Origin: Gammaproteobacteria bacterium UBA3532
GTDB taxonomy: Bacteria > Pseudomonadota > Gammaproteobacteria > Enterobacterales > UBA3532
Assembly (NCBI GenBank): GCA_002376965.1
Contig: DFOV01000205.1
Coordinates: forward strand, 1-27,372
Direction of reading: 5' to 3'
Length of the DNA: 27,372 nucleotides
The position numbers and the translations under genes were made by a program. Under the pieces are notes generated by a model, which did no database searches, had not been told where the DNA came from, and saw only the letters and a program-made list of their open reading frames with translations. This document shows, piece after piece, positions 16,637-23,915 of this stretch (within the stretch, counting starts at the first letter, position 1; each line of letters opens with the position of its first letter).

Positions 16637-17497
16637 TCAAAGCTGTTTTATCTGAACATTTTGCTTTTTCAACAGGGCCAGAACCCCCTTTTCGCCAGCT
16701 AAATGGCCTGCCCCAAACACGACAAAGTGGACGCTAGAGCTGGATAAAAACTCCATAATTTTTGGAATCCAGCGGACGTTACGGTCGGCTAGCAGCGTCT
16801 TTTCCAGTTCAGGGTAATCATGCATGCTTTGGTTCATCAGCTCATCAATAGCTTCGGGCTGACCTTTTTTCCACGCCTCAACCATTTGATCGACCATAGG
16901 CAAAATACTGTCTAATTCCGATGCGGTTTGCATAATAAACTCATTAGGATAGCGACTCCCAACATTATCAAGCATAGCAAACTGCTGATCCAACGTTTCC
17001 AGCCCTTTAATACCTATTTGGCGCTGCTTCGCTTTGCGATAGAAATAAAGATCAACGCCCATTTCTGGTGAATAGCCACTTTTCATCATCAAGGTCACCG
17101 ATGTCATCATGCTAAATAACCAAGGTTTATAAGACTCAAAGGGAGCCAAAGGCATGCCGATCTTTTTTGCCATGGCCTCCGCTTGACCATAGGCCTCGCT
17201 ACTCAAGACCGATTTCAATGTTTTTCCTTGTGGCAAGGTGCCTTTTTGCATCATCTTCATTGCCTGCGCCGGATCATCAGGGTTGGCTACTTCCATAACC
17301 AGCACATCACTATCCAGGAACGCCTGCTCAATCTCTTCAGCCAGCGGATAATCTGATGGCTTCAATAAGTGAACAGACCCCATAATATACAGGTACTTAT
17401 TGCCATCGCTCACTTTCCACAATGAATTGGCAGCATAAACACCTTGGGTCATCGCCAAGACCAACATGGCAACCAAGCCAAAACATACTTTTTTCAT
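16637..17497 (-). CDS. TraB/GumN family secreted protein
   Basis: This 286-residue protein begins with a signal peptide (MKKVCFGLVAMLVLAMTQGVYA, probable cut after YA at 22), so it is exported. The mature part has the two hallmarks of the TraB/PrgY/GumN fold: GSVHLL near residue 40 and FGAGHLAGEKGVLALL near the C-terminus, which in eukaryotic relatives form a metalloprotease-like site. Length is normal for the bacterial group. Its role in bacteria is not established. It has AAGGAATG before the start and is divergent from folE. It lies upstream of rpsO on the same strand with a 163-base gap, so it is probably separately transcribed. Confidence 0.85.
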   Translation of the reverse strand: MKKVCFGLVAMLVLAMTQGVYAANSLWKVSDGNKYLYIMGSVHLLKPSDYPLAEEIEQAFLDSDVLVMEVANPDDPAQAMKMMQKGTLPQGKTLKSVLSSEAYGQAEAMAKKIGMPLAPFESYKPWLFSMMTSVTLMMKSGYSPEMGVDLYFYRKAKQRQIGIKGLETLDQQFAMLDNVGSRYPNEFIMQTASELDSILPMVDQMVEAWKKGQPEAIDELMNQSMHDYPELEKTLLADRNVRWIPKIMEFLSSSSVHFVVFGAGHLAGEKGVLALLKKQNVQIKQL

Positions 17498-17634
17498 TCG
17501 TCATTCCTTTCGTTTAAAGGTATTCAGCGACCTTACCATAAGCTGCTTCCTGCCCCAAACACTGCGAATAAGTTTTCAAAGGTGCGGGCTTGGTTTACAC
17601 TGCGCCATTACTTTGAAAATGACACGAACAGAAT

Positions 17635-18252
17635 ATGAGCAAACCCTCAGCAGACAAAATCACCGTTATTAGTGATCACAACCACGGATTAGAACAAGCC
17701 TATACCAACATATTGACCGACATCGGCGAAGATACCAAGCGCGAAGGGTTGGTCGATACTCCCAAACGCGCCGCTAAAGCCATTCGCTATTTAACCGGTG
17801 GCTATGAGCAATCACTGGATGATGTGATTAACGGAGCGGTGTTTAGCAGCGACAACGACAATATGGTCTTGGTAAAAAATATCGAGTTTTTCTCACAATG
17901 TGAACACCACATGCTACCGTTTCTAGGGTACTGCCATGTCGCATACTACCCGAATGGCAAGGTGTTAGGTTTATCCAAGCTGGCTCGAATTGTTGATATG
18001 TATGCTCGGCGCCTGCAAATTCAAGAGAACCTGTCGAAGCAAATTGCTGATGCCATTAACGACATTCTCAAACCCCGCGGCGTCGCCGTACAAATGACAG
18101 CTATTCATATGTGCATGATGATGCGTGGTGTCGAGAAACATTCCTCAGAGACAACAACCAGCGCCTTGGTCGGTGAGTTTAAAAGCTCAGAAGCGGCCCG
18201 CCAGGAGTTTCTGCAACAGATTGGCCCGCATAACAAGCCGATCTTTGGCTGA
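17635..18252 (+). CDS. folE: GTP cyclohydrolase I
   Basis: This 205-residue enzyme converts GTP to dihydroneopterin triphosphate, the entry to folate and other pterins. Key residues are in [14 protein letters not shown], the zinc site Cys89 and His92 in [12 protein letters not shown], the later His158 and Cys160 in [10 protein letters not shown], and [20 protein letters not shown]. The zinc ligands are all present, so this is the zinc-type FolE and not FolE2. The folK paralogue starts four bases after its stop, showing a shared transcript, and folM converges on them. This clustering suggests service to a dedicated pterin branch. Confidence 0.95.
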   Translation: MSKPSADKITVISDHNHGLEQAYTNILTDIGEDTKREGLVDTPKRAAKAIRYLTGGYEQSLDDVINGAVFSSDNDNMVLVKNIEFFSQCEHHMLPFLGYCHVAYYPNGKVLGLSKLARIVDMYARRLQIQENLSKQIADAINDILKPRGVAVQMTAIHMCMMMRGVEKHSSETTTSALVGEFKSSEAARQEFLQQIGPHNKPIFG

Positions 18253-18255
18253 TCC

Positions 18256-18801
18256 GTGTTTTACATTTGTGCTCTTGGCAGTAACATAAGTCCGGAAACG
18301 CATATTCCTCTAGCCATGGAACGGCTGGCGCATTTGTATGAGCGACTATGGGTTAGTCAGCTAATTTACACTGTGCCAGTCGGGCTGCTATCTTCCGACA
18401 AACGATTCATTAACGGTATAGTGGCGTTTCATACGTCTCAGGCCGCCACTGAAACTAAAAAGCAGCTCTGCCAGGTCGAAACATATCTTGGGCGCAATCG
18501 TAACGATCCTCTCAGCAAAGTAAAAGACAGGGTGCTAGACCTTGATATTTTATTCAACGGCTCACCAGAAAAGGCCAGAAGCTTCCGCTCAAACGAGCCT
18601 TACCTGAAAGCGTGTAATCAAGCTCTACAAGGCGAGCAAGCCGATTACAACACCGATATTGTTCTCAATCTAAACGGACTTCCATTCGGTCAACGACCTG
18701 CCACCATCTACCTTGATGGAGGCACCAGTCACATAAGGGTTCAGCACCAGGAATTTAACGGCTTCATAGATCGGACCATATCCACCTTCGACGTTGAGTA
18801 A
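18256..18801 (+). CDS. Divergent HPPK-family protein (FolK paralogue)
   Basis: This 181-residue protein starts at GTG just after folE. The N-terminal half is recognisably of the HPPK fold: YICALGSNISPETHI, QLIYTVPVGLLSSDKRFINGIV, and VLDLDILF, which keeps the two metal-binding aspartates. The normal ERWGPRT ahead of them is replaced by DPLSKVKDR, so the Trp and Arg that hold substrate and ATP in E. coli HPPK are missing. A genuine folK exists at 11623-12126. The last 43 residues are encoded opposite the 3' end of folM. Inference: it acts on a different pterin, perhaps in the monapterin branch with FolE and FolM, or has lost kinase activity. Coding is likely because of coupling to folE. Confidence 0.75.
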   Translation: MFYICALGSNISPETHIPLAMERLAHLYERLWVSQLIYTVPVGLLSSDKRFINGIVAFHTSQAATETKKQLCQVETYLGRNRNDPLSKVKDRVLDLDILFNGSPEKARSFRSNEPYLKACNQALQGEQADYNTDIVLNLNGLPFGQRPATIYLDGGTSHIRVQHQEFNGFIDRTISTFDVE

Positions 18802-19410
18802 TGTTTGCCCCAGAATGTCCTGCTGCTGTTGTTGGGTATGACTTGGTAAAAACTGTACCGGACCAGGCTGGATAGCATTCACCCTAACTTTGGGGGCCAA
18901 TAGTTTAGCATACGACATATACAGGCTATGTAGCCCTGCCTTAGCCGCACAATAGGAGCGATATTTTGGAGCGGGATTGTCGACATATATATCAGTAATG
19001 TGGATCAAATTTGCGTGCTGCTGAGGGCACTTCAACAACAATGGACTCAATGCTTCATTGATGGCGAAGGGGGCCGAAACATGAACATCAATAAAGTGTT
19101 GCAACTGCTTCAGCGAAGCCTGGTAGTCGGAGTCAACCACTTCAAAACTCGACGCATTATGAATAAGCAAAGACAGATGTGAATAGTGCTTCATGATGTA
19201 GTCAATCATGTGTAGCAGTTGATCGTGGTTCGTTAAATCAGCCTGAATCATGGTGCACCCCATTGCATCAAGCCTCTCCACATCGTCAGTCATGGTTCGA
19301 AAGTGTCCAATGACATCGGCCCCCGCTTGCTTTAGCTGTGAAGCCAACAGTGCGCCACAACGCCTACTGCACCCTGTCACCAGCGCAACGAAATCTTGTT
19401 CCAACTGCAT
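18670..19410 (-). CDS. folM: Dihydromonapterin reductase (short-chain dehydrogenase)
   Basis: This 246-residue short-chain dehydrogenase matches FolM. It has the nucleotide-binding VTGCSRRCGALLASQL, LLIHNASSFE in place of NAG, LIHITDIYVD as in E. coli FolM, the catalytic Tyr153 and Lys157 in YCAAKAGL, RVNAIQPGPV, and GASIKVDGGRSL at the end. FolM reduces dihydromonapterin to the tetrahydro form, the cofactor of some aromatic amino acid hydroxylases, and has weak dihydrofolate reductase activity. It is convergent with folE and the folK paralogue and overlaps the latter by 132 bases. The conserved C-terminus is complete, so the overlap lies in true folM coding sequence. Confidence 0.88.
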   Translation of the reverse strand: MQLEQDFVALVTGCSRRCGALLASQLKQAGADVIGHFRTMTDDVERLDAMGCTMIQADLTNHDQLLHMIDYIMKHYSHLSLLIHNASSFEVVDSDYQASLKQLQHFIDVHVSAPFAINEALSPLLLKCPQQHANLIHITDIYVDNPAPKYRSYCAAKAGLHSLYMSYAKLLAPKVRVNAIQPGPVQFLPSHTQQQQQDILGQTLLNVEGGYGPIYEAVKFLVLNPYVTGASIKVDGGRSLTEWKSV

Positions 19411-19517
19411 AATATCCTCACCTTAAAAACCGCACCAACATAAATCGAGCCGCACCATACCAGGGCAAACCAAACCTATCCCCCACTTGCCAACATCCAT
19501 GAATACGACTATATTAT

Positions 19518-19546
19518 TTGTTGCATACTAAATACATCTATATGGA
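19518..19546 (+). promoter_or_regulatory. Predicted NsrR operator overlapping a promoter
   Basis: Read on the minus strand, 19518-19540 is TAGATGTATTTAGTATGCA followed by ACAA, close to the gammaproteobacterial NsrR operator (AAGATGYATTTNAAATRCATCTT). On the plus strand TTGTTG (19518-19523) and TATGGA (19541-19546) are 17 bases apart and could be the -35 and -10. A repressor here would sit on the promoter of the haemoglobin operon, whose last gene is nsrR. Match judged by eye. Confidence 0.65.
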
Positions 19547-19631
19547 ATAACCCTTGCATTCGCATACCACGAACAAACAACTCAGCTATTTATGCCACTT
19601 AATAGTGGACTAGACAACCCAGGAGACGATT

Positions 19632-19988
19632 ATGAGCACACTCTATGAACGAATTGGTGGCGAGAAAGCCGTAGACGCTGCCGTTGACATTTTCTACCGC
19701 AAGATCCTTTCGGACGACCGTATCAGCGAGTTTTTTGATGGCGTTGACATGGCTGCGCAAGCCCAAAAGCAAAAGGCTTTCCTCACAATGGTTTTCGGCG
19801 GGCCAAATAAATACAGTGGCAAAGACTTGCGTGAAGGCCATAAACATATGAAACTCAACGATGTCCACCTCGACGCCGTTATTGAAAACCTAGGTGCCAC
19901 CTTGCAGGAACTGGGCGTTGCCGAGGCAGATATTGCAGAGATTGCCGGGATAGCCAATAGCGTTCGCGACGATGTGCTAAACCGCTAA
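19632..19988 (+). CDS. glbN: Group I truncated haemoglobin
   Basis: This 118-residue protein is a short globin closely resembling cyanobacterial GlbN, beginning STLYERIGGEKAVDAAVDIFY. The proximal haem ligand is His70 in REGHKHM, the distal B10 tyrosine is Tyr22, and Gln43 and Gln47 stand at the E7 and E11 positions. A Lys takes the place of the His46 that coordinates haem in Synechocystis. The Tyr B10 and Gln E11 pair matches globins that turn NO and O2 into nitrate. GGAG lies 7 bases before the ATG. It is the first gene of a unit with a reductase and nsrR, behind a likely NsrR operator, which points to NO detoxification. Confidence 0.92.
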   Translation: MSTLYERIGGEKAVDAAVDIFYRKILSDDRISEFFDGVDMAAQAQKQKAFLTMVFGGPNKYSGKDLREGHKHMKLNDVHLDAVIENLGATLQELGVAEADIAEIAGIANSVRDDVLNR

Positions 19989-19999
19989 GTTCTGGCGAA

Positions 20000-20043
20000 T
20001 CGGTACATCCTCACGACAAAGTCGGTACATTCTCACGACAAAG
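20000..20043. repeat. 22-bp tandem duplication
   Basis: Two adjacent 22-bp copies (20000-20021 and 20022-20043), each starting TCGGTACAT and ending CACGACAAAG, differ at one base. They lie 12 bases after the globin stop, just before a strong hairpin. Confidence 0.9.
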
Positions 20044-20049
20044 ATAGTA

Positions 20050-20082
20050 AAGCTATAGCCGAGCACAACTCGGCTATAGCTT
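20050..20082 (+). other. Intercistronic 14-bp perfect hairpin
   Basis: AAGCTATAGCCGAG and its exact complement flank the loop CACAA, with TTCCACCTCC following rather than a T-tract. It probably stabilises the globin mRNA or partly ends it, allowing more globin than reductase; a terminator is less likely. Confidence 0.7.
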
Positions 20083-20120
20083 CCACCTCCACCTTCAGCT
20101 CTTCAAGTTTAGGAGACCAC

Positions 20121-21089
20121 ATGCCAGTTGTAACGTATCAGTCTGAAACCATTGACGCGACTCCAGATGCTCCGTTATTGGATACCCTGCTCGATGCCGG
20201 ACACCGGATACCACACAGCTGTCGTTCGGGTGTGTGCCACTCATGCATGATGATTTGTCAGGAAGGCACCCCACCACAGGCAGCACAAAACGGATTGAAA
20301 CCAGCCCAAAAGCGCCAGAATATGTTTCTAGCATGCTCCTGTTTACCAACGGAAGATATGACGGTAGTCCTGCCTGATCAGTCACAAATAACCAGCGAAG
20401 CAACCATCACAGACATTACCTGGCTGGCCAAGCAAGTCTATCGATTAAAGGTTCGGGCTGATATGGACTTTATTGCTGGCCAGTATGTGACTCTGTGGCG
20501 CGATGGCGAAACTGGTCGAAGCTACTCTATTGCCAATCCTCCCAATGATGACAAAGAAATCGAATTTCATATCAAACATATTCCAGACGGCGCTTTTAGT
20601 GATTGGGCGCATAAGCTGACCGTTGGTGACACTCTGCGCATTCAAGGGCCAATGGGTGAGTGCTGCTATGGCGTTGATGATGTCGAATGCCCCCTCGTAT
20701 TTATTGGCACAGGAACTGGATTAGCGCCACTTTACGGCATTATCCAAGATGCCATTGCCCATGAACATCAAGGAGAGATGCATGCGTTTATCGGTGCCTA
20801 TAACACAGATACGCTGTATTATATTAACGAACTAAAAGCGCTTTCCTCTAAGCACCCACAACTTCAATTGCACTTCTCAGTATTAAAACCGAGCGATGAT
20901 CAGCCCGATGGCGTCCAAACGCTTGCTCTGGATCAACTTGTGCTCGATCAGCCGTTGCCATTGAAGCAGTCACATATTTACCTTTGTGGCGCGCCGGATA
21001 TAATAGAGAAACTACGCAAGCAATTATTTTTAAATGGCGCCAGTTTCCAACGTATACATGCGGACGTATTTGTTCATTCGGCACCCTAA
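20121..21089 (+). CDS. [2Fe-2S] ferredoxin/FAD/NAD(P)H reductase
   Basis: This 322-residue protein has three domains in order. Residues 1-90 are a plant-type [2Fe-2S] ferredoxin with Cys34, Cys39, Cys42 and Cys72 (PHSCRSGVCHSCM, later ACSC). Residues about 95-190 are an FAD barrel with RSYSIAN. The rest is an NAD(P)-binding domain with FIGTGTGLAPLYGII. The order is that of oxygenase reductases such as those for methane or phenol hydroxylases. The ribosome binding site is AGGAG eight bases before the ATG. No oxygenase is nearby; it lies between a truncated haemoglobin and nsrR. Inference: it reduces the globin haem, so the two together act like the globin and reductase halves of flavohaemoglobin Hmp. 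An oxygenase partner elsewhere cannot be excluded. Confidence 0.87.
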   Translation: MPVVTYQSETIDATPDAPLLDTLLDAGHRIPHSCRSGVCHSCMMICQEGTPPQAAQNGLKPAQKRQNMFLACSCLPTEDMTVVLPDQSQITSEATITDITWLAKQVYRLKVRADMDFIAGQYVTLWRDGETGRSYSIANPPNDDKEIEFHIKHIPDGAFSDWAHKLTVGDTLRIQGPMGECCYGVDDVECPLVFIGTGTGLAPLYGIIQDAIAHEHQGEMHAFIGAYNTDTLYYINELKALSSKHPQLQLHFSVLKPSDDQPDGVQTLALDQLVLDQPLPLKQSHIYLCGAPDIIEKLRKQLFLNGASFQRIHADVFVHSAP

Positions 21090-21104
21090 GCAACAGGCAA
21101 TTAT

Positions 21105-21566
21105 ATGCAACTGACCAGACATACCGATTTCGCCCTCCGCACCCTGCTATATGTTGGATTGCAGCCGGAAGGCGAGCGAGTCTCGGTGACCGAAATCGGG
21201 CGTCAGTTTAATATGTCTCACAACCATTTAATCAAAGTGGTACACAAGCTGGGCTCGTTAGGTTATTTAGATACGGTGCGCGGTAAAAATGGTGGCGTAA
21301 TGCTTGGGAAGCCCGCCGAGTCTATTGTCATTGGTCAAGTCGTAACAGACTTTGAAACGACACTTTGTCCTATAGACTGTGAGCAAGTTGCCTGCCCAAT
21401 TGCGGGAAGCTGCCAGCTATTTGGGGTGCTGAATAAAGCGACACGCGCATTTATGGCGGTATTAAACGAATATACGCTAGCGGATTTTTTGAAAAAGCCT
21501 GATTTTTTAATGCAGCGCCTGCTACCCAGTGTTGAGATTACAGAGCAAGCAGCCAATCACTCTTGA
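21105..21566 (+). CDS. nsrR: NO-sensing Rrf2-family repressor NsrR
   Basis: This 153-residue protein resembles E. coli NsrR in length and sequence: MQLTRHTDFALRTLLYV, a winged helix with MSHNHLIKVVHKL, RGKNGGVMLGKP and YTLADFL. The iron-sulfur cluster ligands are Cys92, Cys97 and Cys103, with the C-x4-C-x5-C spacing of NsrR; Cys88 is extra. NO damages the cluster and releases the operator. It is the third gene after globin and reductase, starting 16 bases after the reductase stop, and a good operator lies upstream of the globin, so the operon is probably autoregulated. IscR was considered, but its cysteine spacing differs. Confidence 0.9.
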   Translation: MQLTRHTDFALRTLLYVGLQPEGERVSVTEIGRQFNMSHNHLIKVVHKLGSLGYLDTVRGKNGGVMLGKPAESIVIGQVVTDFETTLCPIDCEQVACPIAGSCQLFGVLNKATRAFMAVLNEYTLADFLKKPDFLMQRLLPSVEITEQAANHS

Positions 21567-21589
21567 CCCGCGTCTACCTAAGCACCACT

Positions 21590-22126
21590 TCAAATATCTA
21601 GCTCAGCCAAAACACCAGCGTTGATGGCTTCTTCAACCCAAGGAGCGAGGGGGGTTAAACTCTGAATATTTTGGGGTAAACAACACTGCTGGTCGCTCGC
21701 AACTTCGGGTTGATAACCGGGAATAAGATTAATCTCCGCACAAAAAAACTCACAAAGCTCATGCTCTATAAAGTCGTGATGCTGAGCCTTATACTTAATT
21801 TCGCCCAATCGGCGCGGCTGCTCCATGACAAAGCCCTCGGGAAGAGACCATTCGCGTTCTACCGTAGGTAACAGCATATCAATAGAGCGAACTACAACGC
21901 CATTTTGCCACTGAGGATGTGATGAAGCGGAAAGATCCCAAAAGCCACCAAAAACCGGATGATGGCGCTTTTGGCATAGCACTTTACCTTCAAAAGTTAG
22001 CGCGAGAGTAAAAGCTTGATGAAGAATCCCTTCACGATGAGCTTTCCAGCGCTCAACCCCTCCCGTTATTTCTCCTTGGCTATTCAGCGCAGGAAGGTAT
22101 ATATCCTTGTCATAGTAGCTTTCCAT
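21590..22126 (-). CDS. Nudix-like protein, related to IPP isomerase fold
   Basis: A 178-residue frame from the ATG at 22126; a TTG at 22168 would add 14 residues and overlap the upstream gene. YLPALNSQGEITGGVERWKAHREGILHQAFTLAL-type sequence, then QKRHHPVFGGFWDLSASSHPQ and FIEHELCEFFCAEI, follow the pattern of Nudix proteins close to type I isopentenyl diphosphate isomerase. The Nudix box itself is degenerate: the expected glutamate-rich REUxEE helix reads VEREWSLPEG. It may have altered chemistry or bind rather than cleave. It converges on nsrR with a 23-base gap and follows an Ig/PKD-like gene. The substrate is unknown. Confidence 0.6.
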   Translation of the reverse strand: MESYYDKDIYLPALNSQGEITGGVERWKAHREGILHQAFTLALTFEGKVLCQKRHHPVFGGFWDLSASSHPQWQNGVVVRSIDMLLPTVEREWSLPEGFVMEQPRRLGEIKYKAQHHDFIEHELCEFFCAEINLIPGYQPEVASDQQCCLPQNIQSLTPLAPWVEEAINAGVLAELDI

Positions 22127-22137
22127 AGTTGAGAGTA

Positions 22138-22557
22138 CTATAGCCTTGTATCTTGACTGGAACTCCAAGTCGCCAATTCACCTTCATCCATTTGATCCCG
22201 CTCGTCATCGAGTATAACTGGATGCTCAATGACTTCAATACAGTCGACATAGGTATCTTGCAGACCAGAGGCGTCTTCAACCGTCAAACTGACCGCGTAA
22301 TTACCTGATGATTTGGGAATAAAAGAAAAGTAGCGTGATGTACCAATAGACTCGCTAATCACACGTTGATCGCTCAAGCTGACAACCTGCCAGGTAAAGA
22401 AAGCGACATCAGACATGCTCTCGCCAAGATCGGCTGACATCTGCACGGGAACGTTAACCACATGCATTGTTTTTAGCGGACGAAACTGCGCCTGAAGGTT
22501 AAAATCCATTTCATCCACAGAAAATACGCCACGTTGTTCACTGTTATGACCTTGCAT
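22138..22557 (-). CDS. Protein with Ig/PKD-like beta domain, unknown
   Basis: This 139-residue protein is not recognised as a named family. Residues from about 45 to 115 (FFTWQVVSLSD, YFSFIPKSSGNYAVSLTVED, DCIEV) have the alternating pattern of a PKD or Ig-like beta sandwich. No signal peptide or membrane segment is present, which is unusual because PKD domains are mostly exported. The ATG at 22557 has GAGG eight bases upstream and was preferred over an ATG at 22578 without one. The C-terminus is acidic (DDERDQMDEGE). The next gene, Nudix-like, starts just after it, so they are likely co-transcribed. Confidence 0.5.
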   Translation of the reverse strand: MQGHNSEQRGVFSVDEMDFNLQAQFRPLKTMHVVNVPVQMSADLGESMSDVAFFTWQVVSLSDQRVISESIGTSRYFSFIPKSSGNYAVSLTVEDASGLQDTYVDCIEVIEHPVILDDERDQMDEGELATWSSSQDTRL

Positions 22558-22605
22558 AATCAGATCCTCATCCTGCATTGCGACAAAGTGCCAACAATTG
22601 CTTAT

Positions 22606-22611
22606 ATTATA
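22606..22611 (-). promoter_or_regulatory. Candidate -10 element (TATAAT)
   Basis: A perfect TATAAT on the minus strand stands about 50 bases before the start at 22557. No good -35 is seen at 17 bases. Confidence 0.4.
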
Positions 22612-22670
22612 GACAATATTTAGTAGCTAACGCTTTACCTACACGGATAAGAGCTGATTTTCTTCTGATT

Positions 22671-22724
22671 AGTGGTTATCTATCGCTCAACTTTAACTAT
22701 CCAAGCAAGTCAATGATAACCACT
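22671..22724. repeat. 10-bp perfect inverted repeat after hypE
   Basis: AGTGGTTATC (22671-22680) and GATAACCACT (22715-22724) are exact complements 34 bases apart, in an AT-rich gap between hypE and the PKD-like gene. The rest of this 248-base gap shows only the -10 candidate above. It could be an operator pair or a weak terminator stem. Confidence 0.45.
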
Positions 22725-22805
22725 GATTATGACAGTATTGTATATTATAAGTTCGGCTTATCTCAATAATAACTGCACCAAGATTTGATCCGACGCAGGT
22801 TTCTA

Positions 22806-23810
22806 CTAACAAATCCTTGGCAAGGGCTCGTCTTCCAACTGCTCCAGGTAGCGTTGGCCACCTAGTGGAGTGTTTAACCAAACCCCATCCTGCGCCGCAA
22901 CAAACTCTCCTATAATCGCAGCTTCCTGACCGTCAGGTAGAGCTCGCCACTGGGCAACCAACGCCTCAGCGTGCTCAGCAGCAACTACGGCGACAACTCG
23001 ACCTTCGCACGCTAAATAATATGGATCATAGCCTAACAGATCACAAACCGAACGCACCGCAGGCTTTACTGGCACCGCAGACTCATCTATTTCTATACCC
23101 AGCTCAGTGGTTATTTGTAGTTCATGTAAAACGGTAGCAACCCCACCTCTGGTTGGATCGCGCATAAAACGCACGCCAGAAATATCGCGCCCGACACGTG
23201 TAAAGGGCAAGACGCAGGCGGCGTCCGACTTAACGTCACCACTAAGTCCGAATTGCTCCCGCGCCATCATTACCGCAATCCCATGATCGCCAACCGAGCC
23301 ACTAACAACGATCTTGTCCCCAGCCTGAATGCAATGCATCGACAGCTCAAGCTCTGGAGACTTCCAACCTATGCCAGTAGTCACCATATAAATACCACTG
23401 CCCTGCCCCTTAGGCACCACTTTGGTATCACCGGCACAGACTTTAACACCAGCCGCATTAGCCGCTTCAGCAAAACCCGCCATAACAATCTCTAATTCAG
23501 AAGCAGCCAAGCCTTCTTCCAGGACCAGATTCAATGTCAGATGGGACGGTTCAGCACCACTAACGGCCAAATCGTTTACCGTGCCATGCACGGCTAAGTG
23601 ACCAATATTACCTCCGGGAAAGAAAAGCGGCTGTACTGTAAAACTGTCGGTAGACATCAGCATTTCCATACCGCTGCGCACTGGCACGGGCGATGCGTCC
23701 AGCGTTGTATCCAGATCTTTGGGTAGGTAAGGACTTATCAAGCTATCAATCAGCTCGCGCATCAACCGACCACCGTTGCCATGAGCCAACCGAATATATT
23801 TATCCTGCAT
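22806..23810 (-). CDS. hypE: Hydrogenase maturation protein HypE
   Basis: This 334-residue enzyme of the PurM/ThiL-like fold dehydrates a carbamoyl group on its last residue to a thiocyanate, the source of the cyanide ligands of the [NiFe] site. It starts with IRLAHGNGGRLMRELI, has DSFTVQPLFFPGGNIGHLAVHGTVNDLAVSGA, GDTKVVPKGQG, VSGSVGDHGIAVM and DPTRGGVATVLHEL, and ends PRIC with the essential C-terminal cysteine. It is the last hyp gene of the minus-strand cluster, 95 bases after hypF. HypF loads the carbamoyl group onto it. Confidence 0.97.
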   Translation of the reverse strand: MQDKYIRLAHGNGGRLMRELIDSLISPYLPKDLDTTLDASPVPVRSGMEMLMSTDSFTVQPLFFPGGNIGHLAVHGTVNDLAVSGAEPSHLTLNLVLEEGLAASELEIVMAGFAEAANAAGVKVCAGDTKVVPKGQGSGIYMVTTGIGWKSPELELSMHCIQAGDKIVVSGSVGDHGIAVMMAREQFGLSGDVKSDAACVLPFTRVGRDISGVRFMRDPTRGGVATVLHELQITTELGIEIDESAVPVKPAVRSVCDLLGYDPYYLACEGRVVAVVAAEHAEALVAQWRALPDGQEAAIIGEFVAAQDGVWLNTPLGGQRYLEQLEDEPLPRIC

Positions 23811-23858
23811 TGGGTATTCCTCTATATCAATTATTTTTTAGGACAAGTTCTTTCATCT

Positions 23859-23915
23859 ATTGTTAGTTCAAGTAGGTATTGTTAGTTCAAGTAGGTATTG
23901 TTTGCTCAAGTACGC
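23859..23915. repeat. 19-bp tandem repeat at the end of hypF
   Basis: Two exact 19-bp copies (23859-23877, 23878-23896; ATTGTTAGTTCAAGTAGGT) are followed by a third, degenerate copy (23897-23915) that contains the hypF stop codon. The array is thus a duplication of the hypF 3' end into the gap before hypE. Confidence 0.85.

Noticed and set aside
20000..20043. Possible start of a CRISPR array
   Set aside because: The two 22-bp copies are directly adjacent with no spacers, and there are only two.
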